From Bactericera cockerelli (lineage: Eukaryota > Arthropoda > Insecta > Hemiptera > Triozidae), in contig CM044958.1 of NCBI GenBank assembly GCA_024516035.1, positions 5,536,574 to 5,600,573 on the forward strand: DNA of 64,000 nt. The letters are read 5' to 3'. How positions within the stretch are numbered: the first letter of the stretch is position 1; every line of letters begins with the position of its first letter. The notes beneath the pieces were generated by a model, which saw only the letters and a program-made list of their open reading frames with translations, was not told the origin of the DNA and did not search any database. Positions 51,652 to 63,835 of this stretch are shown one piece after another. The position numbers and the translations under genes were made by a program.

Positions 51652-51974
51652 ATATCGGCGCGAATGCCCCAGGAGAGTTTAAGCGCATAAAAAAAAACGA
51701 ATACAATATCCCGACCGGATAGACCAACACACTGGACTGAAAAGCAGAGAAAATGAAGATGTCGGTCTTGAATTCTCCTCAATATGCTGATGTCACAAAA
51801 AAACACCAAGTCCAATGGCTTATACTCCATAATTTGCTCTTTCAATACTTATTGAATATGGAAATAGCTCTGGCACACCACGAGACTTACACAGTATGGT
51901 TCTAAATAGGTGCATTATGGGTTTACTGGGTGGCCCAATGAGTCAAAGAATCAGTGACAGACATTGTAGTGGTT
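51161..51974. other. Unassigned DNA with a (CA)n run
   Basis: No gene recognised. (AC)n at 51,617-51,649. Confidence 0.45.
51617..51649. repeat. (AC)n microsatellite
   Basis: A pure AC dinucleotide run. Confidence 0.95.
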
Positions 51975-52040
51975 GACTAATCTCAGTAGCTCGATCGATA
52001 AGGTGGCGGAGTAATCTGGAGGTTGTGGTTTCGGTGTTTC
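51975..52040 (+). mobile_element. SINE family B, head fragment
   Basis: GACTAATCTCAGTAGCTCGA, TCGATAAGGTGGCGGAGTAA, TCTGGAGGTTGTGGTTTCGG. Confidence 0.6.
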
Positions 52041-52135
52041 TTACTTGCGTCAATTCTACGATGTGCGGCAATGCCTCCAGTGAAGTGTAGGGTTGGGAAC
52101 ATGAAATATAGGACTATGTTTCTTATAGAATTAGG

Positions 52136-52362
52136 GTACAGCAGCCAACTTTTGTTTAAAGATGGTCTGCAGCCAACTTTAGTTTAAAGATGGTCTGCAG
52201 CCAACTTTAGTTTAAAGATGGTCTGCAGCCAACTTTAGTTTAAAGATGGTCTGCAGCCAACTGTAGTTTAAAGATGGTCTGCAGCCAACTTTAGTTTAAA
52301 GATGGTCTGTAGCCAACTGTAGTTTAAAGATGGTCTGCAGACAACTTTAGTTTAAAGTTGGC
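52136..52362. repeat. 28-bp minisatellite (AGCCAACTTTAGTTTAAAGA)
   Basis: About eight units with TTTAGTTT/TGTAGTTT variants. The unit is related to the start of the GAGACCATCAC dispersed repeat, whose body follows at 52,365-52,450. Confidence 0.92.
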
Positions 52363-53494
52363 TCGTCCTTAACCACATATTTCTATGTCCGATCAACCAT
52401 CGTGAGAATTTGGACATTATCTTTTTAAGCCATGAAACCGCCGGGAAACTGCAAACTAGCCTGGTTTGTTAGGGTTGGCTATTCCATTTTCTGAGCCCAC
52501 TCAGTGGTTTAGAGCATTGGTTGCTGACTCGGAGGTTGCAGGTTCTTATTATTATGAAACTCTTTATTAGAAGAACCTCATATATTTTGGTTCGAATCCG
52601 AAAATTCTAACCGAGTTTTCCGTTTCCGGAATGGCATGGATGTAAAGGTATTAAGTGCCCTGAAGTAATGCGAAAGTCGTTCCGGGGCACAATGACCTTT
52701 TTTTTACTTCTTAAAAAAAAAAAAAAAAAAAAAAACTCCCGTCTCTGTTTATAGTCCACTAGCGAGACCTCGCCTGGTAGTTCCCTTCCAGTTCAGAGTA
52801 TATGAATTTAAAGAGAAGGCGCTATGTGCCAGAAGCCGTCTCTATGAGGTTGTGTTAGGATTCGCATTAGCACCACTGAGTAGGTGTCGTGGTCACCCGA
52901 TAACCCATAAGGTTACATCATTGACTTCTCATAGATAAAATAGTGAACCACTTGCACGTATTTTTTTTTTCTTTTCAAGATACTTTTGAACATATGTTTC
53001 TTAATTAACAACAATTAGGTATTAAAAACAATAAACAAAATAATTATAACATTATTTAAAAAAAATCATTAGAAATAAATATAATAATAATAATGTGTTT
53101 CTTTGTGTTGTGTGACCGTCGGCTGAAAAATCCTTACAAACAATTGTAACCAAATTTTGAATAGACATTTTTAGGAGGTTCGAAGCCGGGGACCTTCCTA
53201 ATGAAGTAATGACAAACGAGTGCATAACTACTAAGCTACTAGTGCGATTTTTTCCCGATTGCAAGTGAGCCATTACATTAGAGTGGCGAGGGTTGGAGTG
53301 TCATGGGAAACAAAGAGAACTGCCGGTAATAGCTATGTACTTAAATTACAATATCACATTCACACTATGTATCATCTATTTACTATGTACATAAACAGGT
53401 ATGACACACTATGTAAATAGGTATATAAATATGACACTATACAAGTATACAACACATTTAATCAGCTATATTCACAATATTATTATGTACTATA
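52363..53494. other. Repeat fragments, no gene
   Basis: Dispersed repeat (52,365-52,450), a tRNA-like SINE head (52,500-52,545: CACTCAGTGGTTTAGAGCAT) with its B-box region displaced to 52,585, and a minus-strand tRNA-like SINE at 53,095-53,275 (GGTTCGAAGCCGGGGACC). Confidence 0.5.
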
Positions 53495-54553
53495 CAGGGT
53501 GATTCAGAAAAGTACCGTCAAACGTTAACCACATATTCTATGGGCTAGTTAAGGAGGGGTCAACTCTATAAAAGAAAGTGCGCAAATGCCTCCTAACGGA
53601 GGTACACGCCCCTTAAGGTGTTTTTAAACAATCGAAATTTTCATTTTACAGCTTACCTATTTGGGATATCGCAATGTGGTAAAAAAATCACTCTCAATAC
53701 TAGATAGCACCTTTCTTTTGGCACAAAATTTAACACCATTTCAATGTCAGGGGCGGTCTCAGGAGGGTCAGATGGTAGAAAAAAGGTTGTAACTTTTTAG
53801 TCGTTGCCTGTAATTGAATTTGGTTTTCACCCTATTAAAACGTCTGTTATTGTCTACAAAAATGTTTTGAATAATTTTTTTCTCAAACCAACACAAACGC
53901 TTGAAAATCGAAATTGAAGGGCTTAAGCCGAAATAAGATTTACAGCAAATGTTCCACATGGGCTCCTCTGGCTTCAATGCAGACCTCCATACGCCTTCGA
54001 AAAGATTGACGAACACGTTCAAATATTCCAGGTGTATTTCTTTGTTAAATAATGAATTGGCTGAAAATTCTTGTTCTAAAATTGTATGCTAGTTGCATAG
54101 GTTTCAAAACTTAATGCGGTTTTAAAATCTTCAATTTCAATTTTCAAGGGTTTGTGTTGGTTTGAGAAAAAAATTATTCAAAACATTTTTGTAGACAATA
54201 ACAGACGTTTTAATAGGGTGAAAACCAAATTCAATTACAAGCAACGACTAAAAAGTTACAACCTTTTTTCTACCATCTGACCCTCCTGAGACCACCCCTG
54301 ACATTGGAATGGTATTAAATTTTGTGCCAAAAGAAAGGTGCTATCAAGTATTGAGAGTGATTTTTTTACCACATTGCGATATCCCAAATAGGTAAGCTGT
54401 AAAATGAAAATTTCGATTGTTTAAAAACACCTTAAGGGGCGTGTACCTCCGTTAGGAGGCATTTGCTCACTTTCTTTTATAGAGTTGACCCTTCTTTAAC
54501 TAGCCCATAGAATATGTGGTTAACGTTTGACGGTACTTTTCTGAATCACCCTG
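53495..54553. mobile_element. 1.06-kb foldback element FB-C carrying a transposase fragment
   Basis: The ends CAGGGTGATTCAGAAAAGTA and the exact complement are flanked by TATA. Arms (about 53,495-53,890 and 54,150-54,553) are nearly perfect inverted repeats, including the inner block CTGACCCTCCTGAG. The ~260-bp centre holds the C-terminal codons of a transposase. The termini resemble those of the 2.2-kb foldbacks in the CAG start and TTCAGAAAAG block. Confidence 0.93.
53940..54031 (-). pseudogene. C-terminal fragment of a Tc1/mariner (IS630)-type transposase
   Basis: Minus-strand frame: TPGIFERVRQS, then FRRRMEVCIEARGAHVEHLL and stop. The RRxxxCIEAxGxHxEHLL ending is the usual C-terminus of many insect IS630-like transposases. 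Everything upstream of it is missing. Confidence 0.72.
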
Positions 54554-55009
54554 TATATTTACAATGTACATAAACAGGTATGTCACACTATGTAAGTATG
54601 GTTGTAAATATGACACTGTAAAACACATTTAATCAGCTATATTTATACTGTGTACTATATAATACTATATATTTACAATGTATAATAATAATAATAATTC
54701 CGTGTCCGTGAGATAGGTATTGATACCTAAATCACGGTGGTGAGCCGGGACGGCCGGTGCTAAGGAGCTGCGGAACTCCAGCACCCCCAGACGAAAAGGA
54801 AAGAAAAGTTTTTTTTCATGTCTCTCTAGCTTGTAGTGAATGAAAATCATTACGCATATTTCGAACAAAAATTCATAAAAATTATCATTATGATAAAAAA
54901 AATCATGCTAAATAAAAACTAGGTACCTAATTAGATAAACCTTAGCCAAGCTTGATTGTAGAGAACATAAATATAAACTTTTGACTAATAAAGCTTTCAT
55001 ATTGGTTTT
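54554..55009. other. AT-rich DNA and a short GC-rich block
   Basis: 54,690-54,790 contains CCGTGTCCGTGAGATAGGTA to GGAACTCCAGCACCCCCAG, unassigned. No gene. Confidence 0.4.
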
Positions 55010-55390
55010 AGGGGCGAGCCAACTTCACGGAGCTATATCTAACGCGCTTCTTACTTTTTGGCTTCTCCGTGCGGAACGCTGCCGCGCTCCGTAGAGCATT
55101 TCTCTTTTCTCTGCTCATGCCTTATTGAAAGAGAAGGCATGGAGCAACCAAACCAACCCGCTGTGCGGGTTGGTCTCGGGGGAGACCAGAAGGAGGCAAA
55201 TAGTGTCCGCTGAAAAATTTCTAACTGACTGCAGAGCTAATAGAGTGATGTGACTGATGTGGTAAAAATTCGAATTATTTTTAGATTTCCGTTCAGAGGA
55301 GGAAGAGGGGAAGCCCTCCGGCTTCCCCTTCATCCACTGAACTAATTTTTACTTGTTCCTTCCGGAATCCGGAACTAACAAATTAGTACC
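55010..55390. other. GC-rich cluster of perfect hairpins
   Basis: In AT-rich surroundings, several exact stems occur: ATGCCTT...AAGGCAT (55,115-55,140), ACCAACCCGC-TGT-GCGGGTTGGT (about 55,151-55,173), TCTCGGGGGAGA (55,172-55,185), GGGGAAGCC-CTCC-GGCTTCCCC (55,309-55,330) and TTCCGGAATCCGGAA (55,360). No open frame of note. This could be a structured RNA, a transposon end or a mobile hairpin element. Confidence 0.45.
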
Positions 55391-56200
55391 TACCGACTTC
55401 GCGCCGCGAATGACCTGGTTTTGTTTTGTGCCCTTTCGTTCCGTTCCGCCTAATTTATGTTAATAATTTCACGTGTTTTTGTTTTGAAAATTAATTAATA
55501 ATCGGTTACAATTTATTTAATGATTTAAAGTACAGTGTAACAAATAACAATTAATCATTAAATTTACCTAACAGTTTATTTTACCCAAAGTTTTGTAAAC
55601 ATATCGGTCTATAATTATAACATTTATTTTATCCTTTTTGTATTCATTTTAAGATTAAATTTGTGCAATCAATTTAAGTTGGGTTTGAAACTTCTTATAA
55701 AGGATATTAAAATTAAATTAGCATTATCAATTCATTCTCTTTAAAGTTAAAAATGTATATTTTTACTTTTAATGAAAAAAGTATAAAATGTATTGTTTTT
55801 TTTATCACATAGGAATTAGGTAATTACATTTCAAAGCAGGTATGGAAAAACAAAATCTATTCAGTTGACATCTTATTAAGAATAAGTTTTCTTTGTTTTC
55901 ATTTGACAAAAAAATGATTTCAAACATACATATTTGATTCTGACTTCAATGAAAAAGCCATTCACAAGTTCTGTTCGAAATCCAGCAAATGGATTCTTCT
56001 CCAAATAATCAGTAGAGTAAAGAGTAAGTCCTTTATAAATTCTTATTTTCTTTCTTTTGAACATTTTTTTTCTCATGCATGTTGAAAAAAAATCTACAAT
56101 GGTTGTGAAAAATAAACGTTATTCCAAAATTATCATCATAATATATTTGCGTCAGCTAATCATTTTTTATAAATTAAAGCAAATTACTTTATTATGATAC
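55391..56200. other. AT-rich, nothing recognised
   Basis: No gene, no repeat that I can relate to others in the window. Confidence 0.4.
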
Positions 56201-56204
56201 CTAA

Positions 56205-56700
56205 CCACTCTAACAGAATTCTCGAAAATCACCACACGTGAGACTTGAACTATTGACCCCCTAGTTAGAATTCCCTCTCCCTGACATAACCACTTCACCA
56301 CTAGGCCTTGCAGACATGTATTAAATGTTGCATAGTTTTTCTTTTCGTAAAATTTTGACAGCACCCCCAAACCAAATTCCCACCGGCCGCGCCTGGTGGT
56401 GAGAGGATTATATGGACGCCCAGACCCAATGTCTAGGCTCCTTTCATGTCCACTGATTCTATTTGGTTTTAACGTCCTGCCTTGAGGTAGACAGGACGGG
56501 GGTTTTACCCTCCATTTGCTGGGAATTGTACCAGCTACCCACAAGAACCTCACCCAGCCTGGGTAAGGCCGGAATTACAAGCCTCACATGTTCGGAGGGA
56601 ACAGAATTTTTTTGTGCGAAAAGTTTGCTCCAACCGGGAATCGAACTCAGGATCTCTGGACTACGCTAATCGAACTCAGGATCCCTACGCTACATAGAAT
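56205..56700. repeat. SINE-like cluster (tRNA-like heads and 5S-SINE-type tail)
   Basis: 56,220-56,320 (minus) has GTGAGACTTGAACTATTGAC with an A-box-like stretch. 56,460-56,600 shares CACCCAGCCTGGGTAAGGCC and GGGGGTTTTACCCTCCATTT with the 5S-SINE tail. 56,630-56,665 has a tRNA B box (AACCGGGAATCGAACTCAGG). Confidence 0.55.
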
Positions 56701-58104
56701 ACCAGGTATTTAAATGTAGATAGATGTCCACATTCTTCTATTATATATATAATTTTATTATATAAATTGATAGGCATATATGTCACCTAAATAGATACAA
56801 AAACATATATAAACAAGGCACTCCTTTCACATAACACACGTTATATCGTCCAAATCCAAACAAGAAGGGAAAAAAAGGAAGAAAAAAAAAATGGACTAAA
56901 ATTAAGTCTGAGAATTTCTACATAATTCGCATAACACCTTCAAGATTAGCACAAAAAAGCGCAACGTTCTTTCATCTTCAGACAACAATCGGGTCTTGAT
57001 TCCAAGGAATTTGGAGAATTTCTTGGAAAAAATCGAATAAATATGTGCGAGGGAGGATGGTGTCAAAGTAGACAATTATTCGTATACCTAGGCCAAGAAC
57101 ATCCTCGAAAAGTTTAATGGTGCTTTAATTTTTTTTTTTTTAATGAGGTGTTTGAAAATTTCACACTTCAAAATTAATAGGAAAGAAAAAATTGGTTGAA
57201 TTTACATGACAATGGCGACGAGACAATGAATGAGAATGGGTAGAGAATATTTCCCGCCCAAATTTCGCGAGAAAGGATGAGTAAAGAATAGAGTTCGTTG
57301 AAAGAATAAACATTAATCTGCATGTTCAAACATATTTTTTAACATACAAGAAGAAGTCGAGGGCGTCAGGAACCAGGGGACAAGATTCAATTAAAAAGAC
57401 ACAAGGAACATTTTGGTCACACAATCATGTATGGTTGTATAATAATAAAAATAATAATAATATCGCTTTATTTATACTACCCGATTAGTGCTAATTTCCT
57501 GTTTATAGTACCCAAGCCAGACTGCTGGTCTACTCCCTGTTTACAGTCCCCCAGCCAGACTGACTTATAAAACCCTATAAACCAGAAAACCATATAACAA
57601 AAAAATAAAGATTTTCAGTGTCGAATAATCAGTACATGTATTATGGCCAAGCCAGAATGCGAAATATGTATCAATTCCACCCTACATAATAGGGAGACTA
57701 GAAGGAGAGACACTTATGCATCAATCCTTCTGAGAGACACAATGCAAAGTCTCAAGCTGTGAGAGCGACATTCAGAACCAAGTGGTCGGTACACTGGGTC
57801 AGGGCCAATCTTTGAATCATTACCAGGCACGTTATGTACTAATTTAGCATAGAACTTGGTACTGGGAAGATAGGTGCCATTGTACAAGTAAGTATAATCA
57901 TGCAAGTACAATAGGTTTGTTGTATTGTACACTGGTAGTCAATACGAGAAGAATAACACCTCCTTAACTGCACCAGTGTCCTACTGCAAATATCACCTAC
58001 ACTAATGTGGATCTCACAATGACAAATAATGTTAGGGCTCCAGATTATTGAAAGAACTGAATAGCAACGGACACGGAGAGAATTGATAATAATATTTCCT
58101 TATA
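56701..58104. other. Unassigned DNA with two repeat scraps
   Basis: 57,445-57,492 (minus) is a SINE-A tail and 57,500-57,560 two 38-bp modules (CTGGTCTACTCCCTGTTTA). No gene recognised. Confidence 0.45.
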
Positions 58105-58900
58105 CAGTATGTTTCAGAAAAGGTGGCCACCCCCTCGTAACTTTTGAACGCGACGGAATTTTTCAATTCTGTAAAGTCCTAGGTATAGGAAGTGCCCTAT
58201 GGCCCATCCTGTGGTCATATTTATTTTTGGCCCCGGTTGGCCCTTCCGGCTTTTAGGCCATATTTTTTTATTTTTCTCGCGAATTTTAAATGGAATGCTA
58301 TATTTTTTATTCCTGTTAATTTAAGTCCTAGTTAAGCTGAGTATAATGAGCTTTTAAAATTTTCAAAAACCTTATCAGGGGCGGAGCTAGTAGGGTGCAA
58401 GTTTCAAAATTGTTACACCCTGTATTTCAGCGTTAGTTAGATTTTTTAGTACTTTTTTTATGTTCATAGGTTCAAAATATTGTTTTACACCATATGAAAT
58501 CAAAAAAATATTCTTGTTTACTTCTAATCAGGGTCATAGTAAGGTTTTTGTAAAAGTACTTTTTTTCTCACGTCAATTTTTCCGTAAATTAATGGTGTTC
58601 TCGAAATTGGCATTTTTAGAGGTGAAAGTCTGCAATGACATATGTTTTTTATGCTTGAAATCGAAAGAAAACTTAACGGAGAAGCGATTAAGATCATAAA
58701 AAAAGACATTTAACCTGCTAGTTTTTTCACGACAGTGTCCGGTAAAGTGGGTGAATTTCGTATTGGATTTTTTTGTTGTTGAGGAAACACAATTGGCATA
58801 GAAAATAAATAATACCTAATAAGGGAATAATACAATTAACAGAACTAAATGCCAAATTAAATGAAGATTATTTCTTCTAAATCAGTGCCGGATATTTTTT

Positions 58901-58946
<46 letters not shown>

Positions 58947-60274
58947 CGCCTCTAAAATAATTGAATTGGTTTAATTTTCACCCTCAAGAGTTTGGTACTT
59001 GACCTGGTATTTTTTTCTCTTAAATTTCGAGATAATTAGATTTTTATTTAGAGACCTGGTATTCATTACTAGCAACAAAAGTATGATTTTTTTTTAAATT
59101 TGGGTTTAATATCGCGTTTCAACTGCATGGTCATATCATAACGGGGGTGTTACATTCCATTCGCAAGAAACTCACCAACCTCCTAAACACATTTATCTCA
59201 CCCAGCCTGGGTTAGGCCGGAATGCCAGCATCACCAAGTCTTCTCCTCGCTGGACGTTGCTTAACTTCGGTGATCCTACAAGAATCGTTGCATTCAAAGC
59301 GCCATCGGACTGACTCCAGAATTATTGACAATGTGTTTTCTACAGATTTTACCAACTTACCAACTAAAATTGTCTCAAGAGGGGACCCCTAGGCCGACTT
59401 TAGAAGCAACATTATCCGATAATTATTTTTGATACAACTTGAGCTTTGAAAAGTGAAAAAAAGACAGAGAGAAAAAAAATATCCGGCACTGATTTAGAAG
59501 AAATAATTTTCATTTAATTTCGCATTTAGTTATGTTTATTGAAGTAATATTCCCTTATTAGATATTATTTATTTTCTATGCCAATTGTGTTTCCTCAACA
59601 AACAAAAAAAATCCAATACGAAATTCACCCACTTTACCGGACACTGTCGTGAAAAAACTAGCAGGTTAAATGGCTTTTTTTATGATTTTAATCGCTTCTC
59701 CGTTAAGTTTTCTTTCTATTTCAAGCATAAGAAACATATGTCATTGCAGACTTTCACCTCTAAAAATGCCAATTTCGAGAACACCATTAATTTACGGAAA
59801 AATTGACGTGAGAAAAAAAGTACTTTTACAAAAACCTTACTATGACCCTGATTAGAAGTAAACAAGAATATTTTTTTGATTTCATATGGTGTAAAACAAT
59901 ATTTTGAACCTATGAACATAAAAAAAGTACTGAAAAATCTAACTAACGCTGAAATACAGGGTGTAACAATTTTGAAACTTGCACCCTACTAGCTCCGCCC
60001 CTGATAAGGTTTTTGAAAATTTTAAAAGCTCATAATACTCAGCCTAACTTGGACTTTAATTAACAGGAATAAAAAATATAGCATTCTATTTAAAATTCGC
60101 GAGAAAAATGAAAAAATATGGCCTAAAAGCCGGAAGGGCCGACCGGGGCCAAAAATAAATATGACCACAGGATGGGCCATAGGGCACTTCCTATACCTAG
60201 GACTTTACAGAATTGAAAAATTCCGTCGCGTTCAAAAGTTACGAGGGGGTGGCCACCTTTTCTGAAACATACTG
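58105..60274. mobile_element. 2.17-kb foldback element, copy FB-B
   Basis: Same ends (CAGTATGTTTCAGAAAAGG), same TATA flanks, same arms and centre as FB-A at 23,340-25,506, in the same relative orientation of the centre. It differs by scattered substitutions and by the length of the (TC)n run (58,904-58,942). The right end abuts a SINE-A. Confidence 0.93.
59090..59318 (-). mobile_element. Degenerate 5S-derived SINE inside FB-B
   Basis: Same sequence and position as in FB-A: GGCGCTTTGAATGCAACG, ATCACCGAAGTTAAGCAACG on the minus strand. Confidence 0.85.
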
Positions 60275-60277
60275 TAT

Positions 60278-60445
60278 ATACTGCACGATTAGGACTAATG
60301 AATTGTCTAGCAGTGAGCCCAAGACGTATTATTCTGGGGTAAAAATGCCAAATGGGAGGATAACTTGTCATGTCCGGCTGGGTTTCGAACCGGCGACCTC
60401 TGGCTTAACAGTCAGACGCCTTGACCACTGAGCTACCGGTACAGA
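60278..60445 (-). mobile_element. tRNA-derived SINE, family A
   Basis: Minus strand: TAGCTCAGTGGTCAAGGCGT (A box), AGAGGTCGCCGGTTCGAAAC (B box), body GACAAGTTATCCTCCCATTT and CGTCTTGGGCTCACTGC; the tail is cut at the foldback end. Confidence 0.8.
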
Positions 60446-61034
60446 CATGCCAGAGTAATGATAAAATCTTCTTCTTTTTTCTTTTTTTTACATGAATGGG
60501 GGTTCCATTATACATCTACTTATGATAAAACTATTACCGATCTGAGAAACACGCGGGACTCAATGAAGTATCAGAAGTCTTTTAAACTTCACTCTCAGAA
60601 AAGATCTGGTTCACTCAGGAGTCATGAGTCGCCTTCTTCAAATCTTATTATGAAACATCAGAATAAAGAGAGTTACTTCATCCGGTAGTTAATCTTCTTA
60701 AACTGTCACACAATATTGAAATAATAGGCTTTGGTGTTTGAGCTTTTAAAAGTCAGACTGTTCAGCATAAGACATCCCACACACAAGTTTATGTCAAGTC
60801 ACATCCACACCAAAACGGCCTGGAATCGATTGATACCTATGAGAATTATTTGATATATCAGATAAGATGATAAAACTGTTGGATTTACGTTTGACACAGT
60901 GTGTATTTACCTATGTACCTTTGAAAGTTTCTGTTAATATATGTATATCCTATTTATAATAACAGGGGATTCTGATCGAGGTGGGGTGGTGGATTTGTCA
61001 AAAGTTCAAATCAATATGTACATAAATGAAAGAC
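60446..61034. other. Unassigned DNA
   Basis: No gene or recognised repeat. A short open frame at 60,458-60,688 has no recognisable content. Confidence 0.4.
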
Positions 61035-61178
61035 CATTCAGCGTGGTGAAGACTTCTAACGAAGGCTGGCTGAGGTTAATGTGGGTAGCATGTTTGTGAG
61101 TTTCCTGCGAATGGAGTGTAACACCCCTGTTATGATATGACCATGTAGTTGAAAACAACTTTAAACCCAAATTGAAAT
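61035..61178 (+). mobile_element. 5S-derived SINE, 3' portion
   Basis: CAGCGTGGTGAAGACTTCTA, GAAGGCTGGCTGAGGTTAAT, GCGAATGGAGTGTAACACCC, tail AACTTTAAACCCAAATT. Confidence 0.75.
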
Positions 61179-61759
61179 CATTTTTTTTATCAAATTTCAT
61201 TTTCTTATTCGTTCTTTGGAACATATTTGATTTCGTTTTTTTTTTTCTTTGGAAATACCTATCTAAATGATTATTGTTTATCAAGAATAATAGGGCTGTG
61301 ATATATCTCAGGATCACAAACAAGCAGTCCGCTTTAAAACCAAGTAAACTGTAGCTCTTGTAAATAATTTTTCAATGAAACCGTAACAAATTGGTCGACT
61401 CCAAATCAATCTAAAGTCTGGAATCAGCAGTGTAACCTACGTCCTGGAACTTTCCAACTTCAATGCCAGAGTGCTAACTGTTGGCTTTGAATTCGCACAC
61501 ATGACTAATGGGAGGCTCCTAGTTGAATCTAGTTCGCCATTTACCACGCACTTGCTACAAAGAGAGTTCAAGTTTCAAATCATAATCGCTGATCTTCAGG
61601 CGAGTAATTGGATACGAACCGGGGTCGTGGATCACCCGAACCCAAAGGTGCCTCTACCTCCCATATGAGCAAGATTCAAGATTAGATACGAACCCATATC
61701 TGGGTCAGATCAGATACCACTCTCATTATTCTAGGACTTTCTGATTGTCTGACATTGTG

Positions 61760-62580
61760 TGGTGAACCCAAGATTATAGACAAGCTAGACAAGATACTAT
61801 TTGAAGCCCTAGTCCCAATGATGTGCCAATACCTATCAGATTAGAAGTGAAATTGATTGACATACTTGGCGACCCCCGCATTCGATTGCCGAAATGATTA
61901 GTTGAGTAACTTGTGGAAATTGAGAATATAGAAGTTGATTTCATCCAAAACCACAATGGACCAGATCTTTATCAAAACCACCTTTTAGTAGAACTATTTT
62001 TAGAGGAATTATCAAAAAGTTATCCACGTAAGTTAAATTTTGCAGAATGTGAATCAAGGAAATTTAAAGAGGAGTTATTTTTAAATTAATCTTTATCTAA
62101 TCGCAATGTTCTTATTGCTCATACATTAAGCCTTCATCCAGATTTGATGTATCACTGAAAATGTACATTTTCCTTAATTCCAGAACATCCCAGCCAGATA
62201 GAAGTATTCATCAATGGCAGTATCAAAAATATTATTCTAATATTCTTTAACCGTTGCATTGATAAAATTCTATTTTCTCAAATGGGTCTCCTTTATCCAT
62301 TTCGAGAAGGTTTGCCACTTTGTTGTCCTACTTGTACAATTTATAATGCTTACCCAGTGAATTTGCAACGACCAAGTTAAAGCGACTAAAACATGTCCCA
62401 ATCCGTCAGGCGACTGCAACTGATTCTGATAAAGTCAACCTCCGTAGATTATAAGCAGTAATGTGATCGATGGTGTAAAAATACTTCCAACACATTCGAG
62501 CCATAAATCAAATTGCTCATTCAAAGCAGTTTCCCACCGGTTACTTCGATCCAATTTCACGAAACATATATTCCAGGTTG
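61760..62580 (+). pseudogene. Decayed protein-coding relic, possibly an endogenous viral fragment
   Basis: Unlike the surrounding DNA, plus-strand translation gives successive protein-like stretches in shifting frames (DKLDKILFEALVPMMCQYLS, LLVELFLEELSKSYPRKLNF, a Cys-containing block near 62,320, and IRQATATDSDKVNLRRL), interrupted by several stops and frame changes. I do not recognise the family. The style recalls large RNA-virus polymerases, but that is a guess. It has no splice sites and is not functional as read. Confidence 0.4.
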
Positions 62581-62644
62581 TAAAAAAAAAAACACTTAAT
62601 AGAACTTTATAGTTTACATTCTCGTAAAATATGTAGTAGTAGTA

Positions 62645-62795
62645 GTAACCGACCTCAGTAGCTTCATCGATAAGGCGGCGGATTGTAACCTGAAGGTCGG
62701 GGTTTCAAGTCCCGGTTTCATCGTAGTTTTTGTAAAGTGAGTTTGAGTAGTTGTAGCATTACGAAAATGATAAACACAAATATGATGACTTGGTA
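62645..62795 (+). mobile_element. tRNA-like SINE, family B
   Basis: ACCGACCTCAGTAGCTTCAT, CGATAAGGCGGCGGATTGTA, ACCTGAAGGTCGGGGTTTCA, tail ATTACGAAAATGATAAACAC. Confidence 0.75.
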
Positions 62796-63765
62796 GTAGT
62801 AGTTTTTTTTTCATATATTAGAATAACAATAAAAAAATATTAATATTTAACACACTCAGTCATCATAAAATAAAAATAATAATTATATATAAAAATGAGG
62901 CATCCCCGCTCCATCTTCGTAGGGTAATCTTTTTATTGTAGAGTAGTAAACTCTTTATTGAAATTTATTTACATAAATCACAAAGGAGGGGATTATTGCC
63001 TGAGGTAATTTCTACCATCCTACACATGATCTTGCACCACTTAGAAAGACATAAGTCATATAAAATTTATATAGTAACCCATATTAAGTAAAATAGGTAT
63101 GTCTTATATGTAGGCACTACAGACTACAGTATCCAATATAGCTGTCGATATTACTAGCAGTTATGTGAGCAATGTACGGAATTAACTGAACTTAATTTGT
63201 GTACAAGAAGAATTGGAACATGAATTCATTGTGGGTTGTAATTTGTTATGTGATAGCCAGTTCCACCTGTGTGTGGTCGTGTTTGCTGATGGCACTGAAC
63301 AAGTGTTCAATATGATAAGCACTTTGTGGATCGTGATTGAAAGTATTTTGTCGAGTCGAGGTTATTTTGGTATGCCATTGTGCAAGAGTTACTCGGTTAC
63401 CTGCGGACTTTAAACTCTTACTTTTTTGTGTGTTGGAGTAATGGGAGTAATCGACCCTAAGGGATGTGTAGATTGGGTATCCTTGGAATATACCGCAAAT
63501 TGTTTATTATGTCATTTCACATTTGTCACACCTACGGGTATTTGTACCTACGTTACTACGGGTATTACTCGTAGTACGAATTAACGATAGATATACATAA
63601 GAGTAGCTTACATATTTTGTGAGAACCTTGTTTCTTTAGCAATAATTAAGGAAAAAATATTAACTAGTAAAAGAATGGAGAAAGGAGAATCATGACAAAA
63701 TTCTCAAGAGGCCTATATTTTTTCTTTAAATATGGCTTAAAATATCGCATCATATTTTTAAATAA
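62796..63765. other. Unassigned AT-rich DNA
   Basis: One 66-codon frame at 63,213-63,413 has plausible but unrecognised content and no support from context. A short repeat lies at 62,985-63,035 (GGGGATTATTGCCTGAGGTA), similar in style to 47.9 kb. Confidence 0.4.
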
Positions 63766-63769
63766 GGAT

Positions 63770-63835
63770 TTTTTTTTTAAATTTGGGTTTAACGTCGCTT
63801 TTACTGATGCATGGTCATATCACGACGGGGTATTA
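63770..63835 (-). mobile_element. 5S-derived SINE, tail fragment
   Basis: T-run, AAATTTGGGTTTAACGTCGC, GCATGGTCATATCACGACGG. Confidence 0.7.

Noticed and set aside
55010..55390. Bacterial contamination suggested by terminator-like hairpins
   Set aside because: No coding sequence and seamless AT-rich insect-like flanks. Left as an open finding instead.
61774..61956. 60-codon minus-strand frame
   Set aside because: Antisense of the decayed plus-strand relic; low-complexity Ser/Ile content.
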